Origin: Anastrepha obliqua
Taxonomy: Eukaryota; Arthropoda; Insecta; Diptera; Tephritidae
Reading direction: 5' to 3'
NCBI RefSeq assembly: GCF_027943255.1
Contig: NC_072893.1
Location: 4,526,001 to 4,590,000 of the forward strand
Length of the DNA: 64,000 nt
Every line of letters starts with the position of its first letter. Position 1 is the first letter of the stretch. The translations under genes and the position numbers were made by a program. The notes beneath the pieces were generated by a model, which was not told where the DNA came from, ran no database searches, and worked only from the letters and a program-made list of their open reading frames with translations. Positions 33,290 to 44,829 of this stretch are shown here, in pieces.

Positions 33290-36200
33290 CTTCTTCTTCT
33301 TCTTAATTGGCGCGATAACCGCTTACGCGATTTTGGCCGAGTTTAACAAAGTGCGCCAGTCGTTTCTTTCTCGTGCTAACCGGCGCCAGTTGGACACACC
33401 AAGTGAAGCCAAGTCCTTCTCCACCTGATCTTTCCAACGCAGAGGAGGCCGCCCTCTTCCTCTGCTACCACCAGCTGGTACCGCATCGAATACTTTCAAA
33501 GCCGGAGCGTTTGTATCCATTCGGACGACATGACCCAGCCAACGTAGCCGCTGGATCTTTATTCGCTGCGCTATGTCTATGTCGTCGTAAAGCTCATACA
33601 GCTCATCGTTCCATCGTCTGCGATATTCGCCGTTGCCAACGTGCAAAGGTCCAAAAATCTTACGCAGAATCTTTCTCTCGAACACTCCAAGCGTCGCTTC
33701 ATCGGATGTTGTCATCGTCCAAGCTTCTGCGCCATACGTTAGGACGGGCATGATGAGAGTCTTGTAGAGTGTTAGTTTTGTTCGTCGAGAGAGGACTTTA
33801 CTGCTCAATTGCCTACTTAGTCCAAAGTAGCACTTGTTGGCAAGAGAGATTCTACGTTGGATTTCAAGGCTGACATTGTTATCGGTGTTAATGCTGGTTC
33901 CTAAATAGACGAAGTCTTTTACAACCTCGAAATTATAACTGTCTACAGTGACGTGGGTTCCGATACGCGAGTGCGCCGACTGTTTGTTTGAAGACAGGAG
34001 GTACTTCGTTTTGTCCTCGTTCACCACCAGACCCATTCGCTTTGCCTCTTTATCCAGTTTGGAGAAGGCAGAACTAACAGCGCGGTTGTTAAGGCCAATG
34101 ATGTCAATATCATCGGCATACGCCAACAATTGTACGCTCTTATAAAATATTGTGCCTGAGCGATTAAGTTCTGCGGCTCGTACAATGCTCTCCAACATCA
34201 GGCTAAAGAAGTCACACGACAGCGAGTCACCCTGTCTGAAACCTCTTTTGGTATCAAACGGCTCGGAGAGGTCCTTCCCAATTCTGACGGCGCTGCTGGT
34301 GTTGAGCAAAGTCATCTTACATAGCCGTATTAGTTTTGCGGGGATACCAAATTCAGACATCGCGGCATACAGGTAACTCCTTTCCGTACTGTCGAATGCA
34401 GCTTTGAAGTCGACGAAAAGATGATGTGTGTCGATTCTCCTTTCATGGGTCTTTTCCAAGATTTGGCGTATTGAGAATATTTGGTCGATGGTGGACTTTC
34501 CAGGTCTGAAGCCACACTGATAAGGTCCAATCAGTTGGTTGACGGTGGGCTTCAGCCTTTCACACAATACGCTCGCTAGAACCTTATAGGCGATATTTAG
34601 AAGACTAATCCCGCGGTAATTGGCACAAATTGCAGGATCACCCTTCTTATGGATAGGGCAGAGCACACTTAAATTCCAATCGGCAGGCATGCTTTCATCC
34701 GACCATATTATGCATAGGAGCTGATGCATGCACCTTACCAGCTCCTCGCCGCCATGTTTGAATAGCTCAGCCGGCAGTCCGTCGGCGCCCGCGGCTTTGT
34801 TGTTCTTTAGCCGCGTTATCGCTATTCTCACCTCGTCATGATCGGGTAGCGGAACGACAATTCCGTCGTCAACGATTGGGGTATCGGGATCTTCACTTTC
34901 TCTGTGACATGCGCAGCTGTCACTGTTTAATAGGTTCGAGAAGTGTTCCCTCCATAATTTAAGATTGCTCTGTACGTCAGTCACCAGTTCGCCGTCTTTG
35001 TTCTTACAGGAAAACGCCCCGGTCTTGAAACCTTCTGTAAGTCGCCGAACTTTCTGGTAGAATTTTCGGGCGTTGTTCCTGTTGGCCAGCATCTCAAGCT
35101 CTTCGCACTCACGTATTTCGGCCTCTCGTTTCTTCTTTCGGATAATACGTCTCTCTTCCTTTTTCAGCTCTCTGTAGCGATCCCACATGGCTCGCGTTGC
35201 GCCCGATCGCAGCGTGGCTCTATAAGCGGCATCTTTTCTTTCTGCGGCAGCATGACATTCCTTGTCGTACCAATTGTTTTTTCGGGCTCGCCGGAATCCG
35301 ATTTCTTCTTCGGCGGCGGTACGTAGGGAACGAGAAATGTGGCTCCATTGCTCGCGCATGCCGATTTGTTGGGCAGTGCTTTCGGAGAGCAGGAGTGAGA
35401 GTCGAGTGGCGAATCTTCTGGCTGTCTGTTGTGATTGCAGCTTTTCGATGTCGAACATTCTTTGCGTAGGTAGAAGTACGTTTTTTGCTGCACAGAGGCG
35501 GGTGCGCAGCTTGGCTGCAACAAGGTAATGATCCGAGTCGATGTTGGGTCCTCGGATCGTGCGTACATCTAATACACTAGAAGCGTGTCTTCCATCTATC
35601 ACAACATGATCGATCTGGTTTCGCGTTTTTCGATCAGGAGACAGCCAGGTAGCTTGGTGTATCTTTTTATGCTGGAATCTGGTGCTGCAGACTACCATGT
35701 TTCGGGCCCCGGCGAAGTCGATCAGCCTCTGTCCGTTACCGGATGTTTCGTTGTGCAGGCTGAATTTTCCGACTGTGGAACCAAAAATTCCCTCCTTGCC
35801 CACCCTGGCGTTGAAGTCTCCAAGCACGATTTTTATGTCGTGGCGGGGGCAGCGCTCATAGGAACGTTCCAGGCGCTCATAGAAGGAATCTTTGGTCGCA
35901 TCGTCCTTCTCTTCCGTCGGGGCGTGGGCGCAAATTAGCGATATGTTGAAAAAACGGGCTTTGATGCGGATTGTTGCGAGACGCTCGTCCACCGGAGTGA
36001 ACGACAGTATTTGGCGACGAAGTCTCTCTCCCACAACAAATCCGACACCGAATTTGCGCTCCTTTACATGGCAGCTGTAGTAGACGTCGCAAGGTCCTAT
36101 GGTTTTCTTACCTTGCCCCGTCCATCGCATCTCTTGGATGGCAGTGATGTCAGCCTTTACTCTCACGAGGACATCAACCAGCCGGGCAGAGGCACCTTCC

Positions 36201-36567
36201 CCATTAAGGGACCGGACATTCCAGGTGCATGCCCTCAAATCGTAATCCTTAGTTCGTTTGCAGGGGTCGTCATCAGTATAGGGAGGTCTCATCCGAGGCT
36301 TTTTTACACTTTTCATTGGGGGCGATTTTTAAGTGGCGGGTCCCAAACCCAACGCACAACCAGCTATCCTGGAATATTTCGCCTTCTCACGTTAGCTCAC
36401 TCCCGAACGGATGTTCGGAAGCTACCCAGAGGATACGTGGGCTAATCCCGGCCGTTGTGAGCTGCTTGAACCATATGCAGAAGAATCGTCCTGGCCATTC
36501 CCAAGTGAATGGCGATCAGTAACTTTCCCCACTTGCGTGGACTTCTACACATGGAACCATCCTCCAT
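33290..36567 (-). mobile_element. Full-length RTE-type LINE, apparently recent
   Basis: An identical 11-bp direct repeat, GTGCAAATAAT, stands at 33279-33289 and at 36568-36578. It exactly brackets about 3.28 kb. On the minus strand the element has about 250 bp of leader, one long open frame and a very short 3' tail ending in CGCGCCAATTAAG and AAG repeats. One frame, a short 3' UTR and a short-repeat tail instead of poly-A fit the RTE clade. The identical target duplication and intact frame suggest recent insertion. A 42-bp scrap of the same 3' end lies at 51673. Confidence 0.93.
33323..36316 (-). CDS. RTE endonuclease-reverse transcriptase, intact
   Basis: The 997-residue protein nicks target DNA and copies the element RNA into it. 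Residues about 27-272 form an endonuclease/exonuclease/phosphatase domain: TWNVRS (Asn33), IQEMRW (Glu62), VLGDFNARVG (Asp167, Asn169), NQIDHV (Asp236) and SDH (262-263). The reverse transcriptase follows: ADWNLSVLCPIHKKGD near 545-560, YRGISLLN, QCGFRPGKSTIDQI near 600, LFVDFKAAFD with Asp636, RQGDSLS near 695 and AYADDIDII with Asp735 and Asp736. The C-terminal part has VFERKILRKIFGP, LRWLGHVVRM and GRGRPPLRWKDQV, a combination I know from RTE and insect proteins labelled craniofacial development protein 2-like. No stop, shift or missing catalytic residue was seen. The start is the first ATG of the open frame. No separate ORF1 is present, as usual for RTE. Confidence 0.94.
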   Translation of the reverse strand: MKSVKKPRMRPPYTDDDPCKRTKDYDLRACTWNVRSLNGEGASARLVDVLVRVKADITAIQEMRWTGQGKKTIGPCDVYYSCHVKERKFGVGFVVGERLRRQILSFTPVDERLATIRIKARFFNISLICAHAPTEEKDDATKDSFYERLERSYERCPRHDIKIVLGDFNARVGKEGIFGSTVGKFSLHNETSGNGQRLIDFAGARNMVVCSTRFQHKKIHQATWLSPDRKTRNQIDHVVIDGRHASSVLDVRTIRGPNIDSDHYLVAAKLRTRLCAAKNVLLPTQRMFDIEKLQSQQTARRFATRLSLLLSESTAQQIGMREQWSHISRSLRTAAEEEIGFRRARKNNWYDKECHAAAERKDAAYRATLRSGATRAMWDRYRELKKEERRIIRKKKREAEIRECEELEMLANRNNARKFYQKVRRLTEGFKTGAFSCKNKDGELVTDVQSNLKLWREHFSNLLNSDSCACHRESEDPDTPIVDDGIVVPLPDHDEVRIAITRLKNNKAAGADGLPAELFKHGGEELVRCMHQLLCIIWSDESMPADWNLSVLCPIHKKGDPAICANYRGISLLNIAYKVLASVLCERLKPTVNQLIGPYQCGFRPGKSTIDQIFSIRQILEKTHERRIDTHHLFVDFKAAFDSTERSYLYAAMSEFGIPAKLIRLCKMTLLNTSSAVRIGKDLSEPFDTKRGFRQGDSLSCDFFSLMLESIVRAAELNRSGTIFYKSVQLLAYADDIDIIGLNNRAVSSAFSKLDKEAKRMGLVVNEDKTKYLLSSNKQSAHSRIGTHVTVDSYNFEVVKDFVYLGTSINTDNNVSLEIQRRISLANKCYFGLSRQLSSKVLSRRTKLTLYKTLIMPVLTYGAEAWTMTTSDEATLGVFERKILRKIFGPLHVGNGEYRRRWNDELYELYDDIDIAQRIKIQRLRWLGHVVRMDTNAPALKVFDAVPAGGSRGRGRPPLRWKDQVEKDLASLGVSNWRRLARERNDWRTLLNSAKIA

Positions 36568-36744
36568 GTGCAAATAATAATAAAGTAAAAGTTCTTGAAC
36601 TGCATACTGCACAGAAAAGCTTTATAGCGACTTTATTCCACTTTCCTAGTGCATCAGAAGCCTCGTTTAAAGAATCGTATAATATTTTATTTATCTAAGA
36701 TATATGGGTGTATATGTGAGCCTTTAAAATTAATTAATTTTATT

Positions 36745-36855
36745 TTTTAAAGATAATCCCCTTCAAATGTTGGTCGCAACTGCGCCGTAAATCGGTCATC
36801 CGTAAACACAAATTTTCAATGACGCGGTGAAAAACTTCGGTCGGTATCTCGTGTA
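36745..36855 (-). pseudogene. Mariner-type transposase C-terminal scrap
   Basis: The minus strand reads IHEIPTEVFHRVIENLCLRM, then TDLRRSCDQHLKGIIFKK and a stop. This matches the end of the Tc1/mariner transposases relic at 12340-13085 (IPTEV and later). Only about 110 bp is recognisable, close to the 5' end of the RTE insertion. Confidence 0.7.
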
Positions 36856-37185
36856 TTCATGGGAATAGTCCATCACACGTCAGTGGCTTACACGCCTCGG
36901 CAAAATAAAATTGATGTAAGGGCAAATAGGGTATTGGTCGAAATGGGACGTTGTATGCCAGATGAGTCGAAAATGGCAATAAGCTTGTGCTCTGAGGCTA
37001 TAATTACGACAAATTATTAACGAAATCGTGCACACACAAAGATATTTGACGGTAAAACACGATACGTATGCGGGTTCGGTGGAAAGCGTTCAGTTTCCCA
37101 CTTAAAAACTTTTGGGCGCGCAGCCACAACATAAAAAAAAACAAGAAAATTAGTCAAACTTTATGTCAAAGAATCGTTTTTTTTC
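36856..37185. other. Unassigned stretch
   Basis: No gene or element recognised. Confidence 0.4.
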
Positions 37186-37189
37186 GGGA

Positions 37190-38575
37190 CACACTAGCAA
37201 GTGCAGCACTCATTACATCCATTGTAGTGCACTCGGATTCATTTTTTAATTTTTTCTAAATCTACTCGACCTCCGAAGAAATCTGAGTAGATCTTGTGGG
37301 GGCAAGGAGCCAAGGTGGTCGCTTCTTAACACATCAGTGCCAAAGACCTCAAACCTGATTCGAGCGAAGACGGGCAGACGCACAGGAAGTGGTCCGCCGT
37401 CTCATCCTCCTCTTCACATGCTGGGCAAAGTACACTGTCTGAGATGCCCACCTTTTCCATGTGCTTTGCCCTTAGAAAGTGGCCCGCCAACAGTCCAACC
37501 AGCCTTCTACAGTCCCCTCTACTTAGTGACAGGATGAACTGCGACAGTCGGTTGGACATGACAGGTAACATCAGTTTTGTCCATCTGCAGCCTCTCTCAC
37601 CCTGCCAAGCTCGCTTGTGGGTTGAAGTAACCCGTTTGCTAACCGTGGCTTTGATAGCTGCAGAAGGGAGTGGCAGAACGGGCTCCAGGCCAAAAAAGTT
37701 ATCCTCAGATCCCATTCTGGCTAAAGAGTCAGAGATTTCGTTACCCGCGATACCCACGTATCCCGGAACCTATGTTAGCATCAGGCTATTATGTTTACTG
37801 ACATAGTTCAGCCTGGATTTACAGGACTCAACTAACCTTGAAGTGACTGGGGGCTGTCTAAGGCCATAAGCGCTGCTTGGCTGTCGTTGCAGACACATAT
37901 AGATCTGCCTCTTCATCGCTTTTCCACAACAAAGTTCATCGCTTCTTGAACTGCATGCACCTCCGCTTGAAACACAGATGTATACATTCCAACAGCAAAG
38001 TACAGTTTTGTCCCGATGGATTCCACGTAGACCCCAGAGCCGGAGCCGTCCTCGGTCATGGAGCCATGCGTGAAAATGCGAAAACAATGTTTGTCAGGCT
38101 CATTTTCTGAGTTTGACCACAGTGGAGCCTCTGACAGCATCAAAGTGTATCTCTTGTCAAGCACGACTCTAGATGGCATGGAGTCAAGGGACATTCCAAG
38201 GATTGTTGGATCGAGGTCCATGCGATCTCTTTTGTCCAGTGCCGTACAGGGTCTGTATCAATTCCCATTGTATATCATCCTACAGATGCCTCTCCTTGGA
38301 TGAAAACATCAAGTGGTGCTAGACTAATCAGAGCATCTAATGCCGGGCCTGACGTAGTCGGAAAAGCTCCGACGCAATAGATGGCCACAACGCATTGTAG
38401 TCTGGATAAGGTCCTCCTGGCTCCTACGAGAGGGAGTCTACTCATCCAGACCACTGATGCATAGGTGATAATAGGTCTTATCATAGCCGTATAGATCCAT
38501 CCAATATACGATGCTATATTAGTTTTTGTTGGATATTCGAATAAAAGCAAAGCATACACGTTGTATGACAATCAG
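37190..38575 (-). pseudogene. RNase H-bearing LINE, 3' half, decayed
   Basis: From the right the minus strand shows the end of the reverse transcriptase (SYIGWIYTAMIRPIITYASV, then LSRLQCVVAIYCVGAFPTT), then RNase H (CFRIFTHGSMTEDGSGSGVY, SVFQAEVHAVQEAMNFVVEK, and GIAGNEISDSLARMGSED). A C-terminal zinc-like block follows, LVGLLAGHFLRAKHMEKVG and CPACEEEDETADHFLCVCPS. It ends with a poly-A tail at about 37178-37185. At least three frame changes are needed. The RT-then-RNase H order fits I/R1-type lineages. The same family supplies the insert at 42382-42658. Confidence 0.85.
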
Positions 38576-38599
38576 TGAACAAGCTTAGTAATAGAGCGA

Positions 38600-39290
38600 G
38601 GTGTAGATGTTTTGAATATTGTTTCTTCTCGAGATGATATCCACATTTTCACTGATAGCCAGGAGGCGATAAAATCCTTCACAAAGCAGTCGGGAACCTC
38701 CAAAGAAGCCACGAAATGCTGCACTCTTGCGTGGGTTCTGGCCATTGTGACATTGAGGGTAACTGCAGAGCCGAAAAACTAGTGAAACTCGGCACTAAAT
38801 TAATCGATGAGTACATAAGCAATTGCTGGCTAATAAAGGCTCTGCAAGCATACCACTAGGACTTGGACCCTTTCAAGGTGTCAATTCTGCATCGCTTGAA
38901 CTATGACGACTTTATGAGGTCTGCAGAGTAGCCAAGTGTTTTCTCAAAGAACCAAACAGGAACATATCGATCTTTCTCTTAACATTGAAACTTAGTAGTA
39001 AGAACCTGAAAGGACTAGGGAGTGTAATCACAGGGCACAACGCCTGTGGTCAGCATGTGGCTACCATGAGATTCATTGACGACCTAATATGCTAATATCC
39101 TATAACCTGTAGCTGTCATGCGTTTTCTGGAATCAGACTTTAGCTTCTTGTTTACGATTGACTGAGTATGGATAAAGTTTATACCCTCCCCTTCCGGACC
39201 TCTTAAGATTCATCAATGAATCCAAAAGATTCGCGGAACAATGATCTCACACCAATTTTTCAGTCGTACCATCCATACAGTATCTACCCT
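38600..39290 (+). pseudogene. LINE RNase H relic, plus strand
   Basis: The plus strand reads DDIHIFTDSQEAIKSFTKQS, then in another frame GHCDIEGNCRAEKLVKLGTK, later GHNACGQHVATMRF and PLPDLLRFINESKRF. These are RNase H residues (TDSQ, GHxxxxGN) followed by the C-terminal linker and the terminal LRFI motif of an RNase H-bearing LINE. Stops are frequent. It lies head-to-head with the minus-strand LINE ending at 38575. Confidence 0.75.
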
Positions 39291-39479
39291 GTCTCTCTAT
39301 TTCTTCCACTGTAATCTATCCAGGTGTAGTACAACAGTTTTCTTGACTAAGTGCTTGGACCTGTCCAACCCCCGCAAATCGAGTCTAATCTATGCTACAT
39401 TCACAATGATATAAGCATACCCTGGCACACATGTAAGCTATTTATCTTTGAGGAAATTGTAAGTGCATCAAATGAAAAA

Positions 39480-39900
39480 CTCGCTTGACAATTGTGGCCG
39501 ACTCTTAATGCTAAGTGCGCAGAATCTCTGCTAAGACGAGATATGCACTGTCTTCGCACAATGATTTTAGTTATAACGAGGCATTGCTTAATCGGCAGTT
39601 AAACCCAGAGGATGGGTTCGCAAACACATGAATTCTGTGTAAGTTGTCTAGATGAGGAAGAGGAAGAGACGATCCCGCACCTTTTGTGCCACTGTCCTGC
39701 TCTATCCCGACGTGAACTTACATTTTAAGGAAGATAATTCTTTAATGAATTTGTAGATCTTAGTTTTGGTGAAATCAGGAATCTTATAAGTTTTTTGAAA
39801 ACTGGTTTTACGAGAGATAAAGACAATTTCCCTACGCGGTGTTCCAATGAGCTATGAGCCTGACTGTGTCCGATAGTGAACAACCTGAAAAAAAAAAATG
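39480..39900 (+). pseudogene. LINE 3' end with poly-A
   Basis: The plus strand reads AESLLRRDMHCLRTMILVI, GSQTHEFCVSCLDEEEEETI, PHLLCHCPALSRRELTF, FFNEFVDLSFGEIRNLISFL and a run of As at 39888-39899. This is the C-terminal zinc-like end of an RNase H LINE. It belongs to the same family as the minus-strand fragment at 51085-51610 (CVSCLDEEEEETI). The RT and RNase H core are missing. Confidence 0.8.
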
Positions 39901-41999
39901 TTTTTTTAAAGTAGATATTTGCTTGTTAAGAAGTCGCGATAAGGAAGAAAAATTAGAGTCTTAACAAACCAGGATTTTGTGGCAAGAAATTCAATTACAT
40001 TTAAAAATCAGGCAGTTCACGTCGCTTTCATCCAATTCAAAAACACGAAATTAATAAGACAAAAATACTAAATAAGCTAAGAATGATTCAAGTTGATTGG
40101 GAATTGGGCAATTTTAAAAATATTATTTAAAAAAATATGCAAAAATTTTGATTTAACTATTGTAAATCATTGTAAATTTATTACAAAGCACTACTTTTTA
40201 TTTTTGAAGAAAAAAATTACGATTTGCAATAGTGTCGCACCAGTTGCGCCCCTTGAAAGTCTTCGAACTTATCCGGTGACCAAAATTGCAGTCTGCGCGA
40301 AAGTAATTACAAAGAAAAGTGCAGCAATAGCAATAAACCAAAAACAAAAGAAAGGGAAAAAGCAAAAAAAAAAAAACAAAAGAAAAGAACAAAAAAAACA
40401 GCGAAATGGTATTAATTTCAAATGAAAGAAATACCGAAAACAAACTAATAAAACAGCAATACAAGCAAACTTTGAATCATGACATGAAAGGGATGAAAAA
40501 GGGTGAGAGCAATGAAAAGAAAACATAAAAAATAACACAAAAGCAATGAAACCGTTACAATAGTAATAACTACTATTATTATCCACTGGGGTGTACGCTC
40601 AAGCGTGCGGGAGTGGAGGACCTGTAACCAAAATGGGTCGATAAAATATGTGGGACAACTCAACCAGTCACTCGGCACAACGCTGCCGCACGGCTAGAGG
40701 AACTGCCAATGTACTGTTATATTTGCCTGCCATACTTTCTTTTTAATTTTTTACTTTTTTGTTGAAAAAAGCAGTCAAATAACTAATGAAAAATATTTTT
40801 TCCAAAACATTGCTTTAATGAATATATTTACATACACGCCTATGTACGGACAGAAAATCTGGACAGTTGATGATTTGCTAGTATACAATGATGCACTCGG
40901 CGCACAAGCCATTTCCAGAGGACATTGACTTTAGTGGGGGCAGAGCTGTTACAAATGAACAAGACAGCAATTACATGAATGCAACTACAGAAATAAGAAA
41001 ATAAAGAAGAAAAAAATTAACTACAATAATAATTATTAAGTTGAATACCAAAAATGTGGCAAGTTTTCAACAGAACTGAAATGCAATAAGAATTAAAAAA
41101 AAAAAAAAAACATTGAAAACTGACAAAAAAAAACCAAGACCGAAACAAATCTGCGAAAAGTATTAAAGCGGCGTTGCTGGTAAAGAAATAATTGCGTATT
41201 AAAAAAGTAGGCGACAGCTGCGAGAAGGTGAATTATAATTGAGGCAGTTGTCGGTTAGCTCACCAACACATTGACGTCGCTAAAAAGGCAATATCTCGCA
41301 GTTGTATGTCAACGAAGCGGTTGGCAGAAAATGTACAGGGGATATGAAAACAAAACTTCACTTGAAAAATATGCACCAGAATCTGCGAGAGTAGTGCGCA
41401 CTGGAAGCGATGCAAAGCGATGCTTGCAGATATTCTCTTCTATGATTTCCACGGTATGAATATGAGTAGGTGTATGCAACATCGCCCAGCTCAAGTGCGC
41501 TATAGACAGTAATTTATGTTGCTTCGCTGTCGGCTCATGTTTTTCGCTGGCATCTTTGCAAAATGAACTGTTTTTCGGCTACCTTTTTAGCATCTCCGGT
41601 TTCCAACTCAACGAAAGTAAAAAATAAAAACTTTTTTTTTGTAATAAATAAATAAAAAAAAAATAAAAAATATAATGTAATAAGATAAGGGAAAAATCAG
41701 AATGATGGCATTTCTTAATTGCTAGCCTTAAAAATAGTAATAGCTGAAGTGAAAAGTTCTGAATATTTTCGGCTAGATTTATATACAGAACCATTTATTT
41801 TGATAAAGCGATTTAAAGGTGGTATTACCCTTCAAACTAATTTCTTTTTGGGCGAAGTTACAATATTACAGCATTCGCTGCGGCGTTTCATTATAAAAGT
41901 GCACAATTTATAAATTATAAAAAGCATTATTCAGCTTCACCGCGACCAAGATGAAAAGACGAAGCACGAACTGACAGTGATGGTCTTCGCCCCGCCCTT
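39901..41999. other. Unassigned, A-rich stretch
   Basis: Long A-rich tracts near 40330-40440, 41090-41150 and 41620-41680 create Lys-rich plus frames and Phe-rich minus frames (40198-40678). I regard those as composition artefacts. No gene or element recognised. Confidence 0.5.
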
Positions 42000-43690
42000 C
42001 TAAAAAAAGTATCCAGCCCTAATAACACCGCTGAAATTTATTTTCAACACATCATTAAGTATATGAGTATTTCTAGATACCTGAAAACTGACATGAATTA
42101 CCCCAATTTTCAAGAGTGGCAAAAAGAGCGATATTCTTAACTACAAGCTAATATCCAAGACATCCACAGTTTCTACACTTTTCGAGAGTATAGAGAAAGA
42201 TAAAATATATTTCGCCATTTAGGCTTTAATCTCACCTCACTAGCATAGCTTTGTCACTGGACGGTCTACGCTTACCATCCTAGCGGCCTTTAGTGAATAT
42301 TGCATTGACACGTTTCAGTATTTACACGAATTTTTCTAAAGCATTCGACAGAATGTATCATTGCATTCTATTTCGAAAGCTTTTTTTTTTGTTTGGTCGG
42401 GACAACTAGCAAGCGCAGCACTCAGACATTAATTAAGTCCATTCTACTACACTTGTATTCCCTTTTAACTTTCTTTAAATCTACCCGATCTCCGGGGAAG
42501 TCTGAGTAGATCTTGTGGTGCCAAGGGGCCAAGATGGTCGCTTCTTAACACATCAGTGCCAAAGATCTCAAACCTGATTCGAGCGTAGGCGGGGCAGACG
42601 CACAGGAAGTGGTCCGCCGTCTCATCCTCGTCTTCACAAGCTGGGCAGAGTACACTGCTTTCGTAAGCTAGTCACGTTTCGCTTCTACTCTATATTTCTG
42701 AGTAAAAGGTGCTGTGTGGTCCCAATCGACTGGGTTTCTTCTATTCTTATTTCTTATTCTTCTTTGAATCGTCTGGCTTACCTCAGGGAAATAGCTTAAG
42801 ACTTTTACACTTTATCCTTTTTATTAATGATATACGCAGTTGTTTTTGGGTTTCTATATACTTACTTTACGCGGATGACCTACAAGTTTTCTCTTCATTT
42901 AATAGCTCTGAATATGTTTCTAGGGTTGAATTAGAGATCAATAGATTGTACTTATGCATTTTCGGTCTCACTTACATCTCAATATCAATAAGTGTTATTA
43001 CGTTCCGCTCTCCAAACTACGTAACGTAGTACGAACGTCATATAGTATATTAAATGTGGTACTCCCCTTCTGTCTGCTGACAAGATCAAAGACCTTGATT
43101 TAATCTTCGATGTCACTTTTTTAATCAACCACATCAATTTTATCATTTCAATATCAAGTACACATATAAATAAATCATATGCTGCCTGGGTATTTATTCG
43201 TCGAAATAGCCCTAATTTTACAGATCTCTACCACCTGAAATTACTCTATACGTCTTTGTTCGTCCAAAGCTTCATTAGGTTGCATTCATCTGGAGTCCAC
43301 ATCACAAATTTGCTATTGATAGTATTGAGGTATTGAAAAGGTTTTCCTTAAATATGCCCTTTGTTTCCTGAATTTCTCTACTCCCACCCTTCGTATAATT
43401 CTCGCCTCCTTTTGATTTACCATAAGTCCATCGAAAGCAGAAGGGCTATTCTTTCCGTGTCTTTTGTGCATAGTTTGGTAAGTCGCGTAATGAATTGCTC
43501 CGCATTACTGCTGGCTATTCAATTTGTTATTCCTGCAAGAATAACTGGTTTCAATTTTCCTTTTTATGAAAAGACCCTCAGTACGAATTACGCAAGAAAA
43601 AAACGAGATTTTGAATTCAAGATACTTGGTCTCGTATTTTGCTTGATTTTATTTTTTCCAAAGAGTGTGTTTTCTAAATTATTAAACTAA
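42000..43690 (+). pseudogene. CR1/Jockey-like LINE, host of a nested LINE
   Basis: The plus strand reads IFKSGKKSDILNYKLISKTS, TLFESIEKDKIYFAI, SFVTGRSTLTILAAFSEY and FSKAFDRMYHCILFRKL, where it is interrupted by a 277-bp insert. It resumes with VTFRFYSIFLSKRCCVV, SSGLPQGN, LLHFILFINDIR, YLLYADDLQVFSSFNSSEYV, FTDLYHLKLLYTSLF and SFVHSLVSRVMNCSALLLAI. These are the RT motifs in order, including motif A (AFD) and YADD. Many stops and shifts. A sibling fragment is at 17040-17430. Confidence 0.85.
42382..42658 (-). mobile_element. Truncated RNase H LINE inserted in another LINE
   Basis: The insert is the 3' end of the LINE family at 37190-38575: the same ACCGACCTCCGG-like tail region, AGATCTTGTGG, GCGCTTCTTAACACATCAG-type block and CTGATTCGAGCG, with a poly-A tail at 42382-42390 (T run on the plus strand). 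The flanks TTTCGAAAGCT (42371-42381) and TTTCGTAAGCT (42659-42669) form an 11-bp target duplication with one mismatch. It splits the host RT frame between RKL and VTFR. Confidence 0.88.
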
Positions 43691-44825
43691 ATTTTATTTT
43701 ACTGTTGTCTTTTATTTTAGTGTTACTAATATACTTAGTTATCGTTTTAGTCCTTAAGAACTTTTGCTGTTTTTTTACTTTATTTAGAAATATAAAAAGA
43801 ATAAACAAAAGCAAATCTGTTCTGGTGAGACCAGAAACAAAAACGTTGACGTAATTATTGAAATCGTTCTGCCCGAGCGGCATGTGAGCACACATTCCAT
43901 ATCCTGTAATTAAAGATTACCGAGAAAATTGTGAGGAGCCAATTGCATAAGAATAGTTATCTTCATTTCTTAGCTATTAGTGCCTTTCGTATTATAATAT
44001 TATTATTTATAATTATATTTTTAATAAATAAATATCTTTATTTAGTGTTATAATATGAAAAAAAGGACGTTGAGAAGTTGTTGTTCCATCAAATATTTAA
44101 ATTTTTGAAGCGAGTTGCTGAGGTATCAGCTATTCCACCTATATTCTATATAATAAAATGAAAATTTGGCACACATAAAAACACAGATATTCATTGGCCC
44201 AAACAAGTACTTTTTTAAATGCAACTAGAGCCTTAATATTAGGAAAAATTAACTTTGGACTAGCCATTTACGGATATTGCGAAGAGGCTCATCTCAAACT
44301 TGTACAATAATCTTACCAAGATAGAGTTATATACAATAATATGATGGTGAAACAAAAAGTATTGCAAACACGACGAAACTTTTTTTGCTATAAGAAAATG
44401 AACAACATAACAAGTATGTGAATACGTGTGAACTAATCGTAGATAATTTGGCTGCCAAATCTTCCTTGCGATGTATCAGCCGAAGTTCCCCTCACAATTT
44501 TCTTTTACCCCATAAATAAAGAGCAAATCGTTTAATTCTATCATCCTTGGGTGCCACTATTATCGTCGAAGATATGCCCACTGCTCAATTTTTATCGCAG
44601 GATCAACTGCAGTAATATTTGCCTCCAAACAGCAAGCAAACTTTTTTATATGCACTGATAGCAAATAGACGATCGAAACATTTTTTAACAGCTCAAAATT
44701 CTGTACCAACACGACAATTCAAAAAAAATTATGTGAGTAACTGGGCATTTGGAATCTTAGTGACGCCAAAATATCAATAGTGAATAACTCCTGGACGGTC
44801 CCTTTTCTATGTCACCCGCGACATT
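43691..44825. other. Unassigned AT-rich stretch
   Basis: No gene recognised. A block near 44480-44530 (CAGCCGAAGTTCCCCTCACA) resembles one at 25615-25640, so a dispersed repeat may be present. Confidence 0.4.
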
Positions 44826-44829
44826 TGTC

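Noticed and set aside
35164..36445. Several 60-144 codon frames opposite or overlapping the RTE gene
   Set aside because: They are alternative-frame readings of a strongly supported 997-codon protein.
40198..40678. Phe-rich membrane-like proteins on the minus strand
   Set aside because: They are antisense to A-rich low-complexity sequence; hydrophobicity comes from base composition.
42709..43029. Separate 106-codon gene
   Set aside because: It contains YLLYADDLQVF and is simply the readable middle of a decayed LINE.
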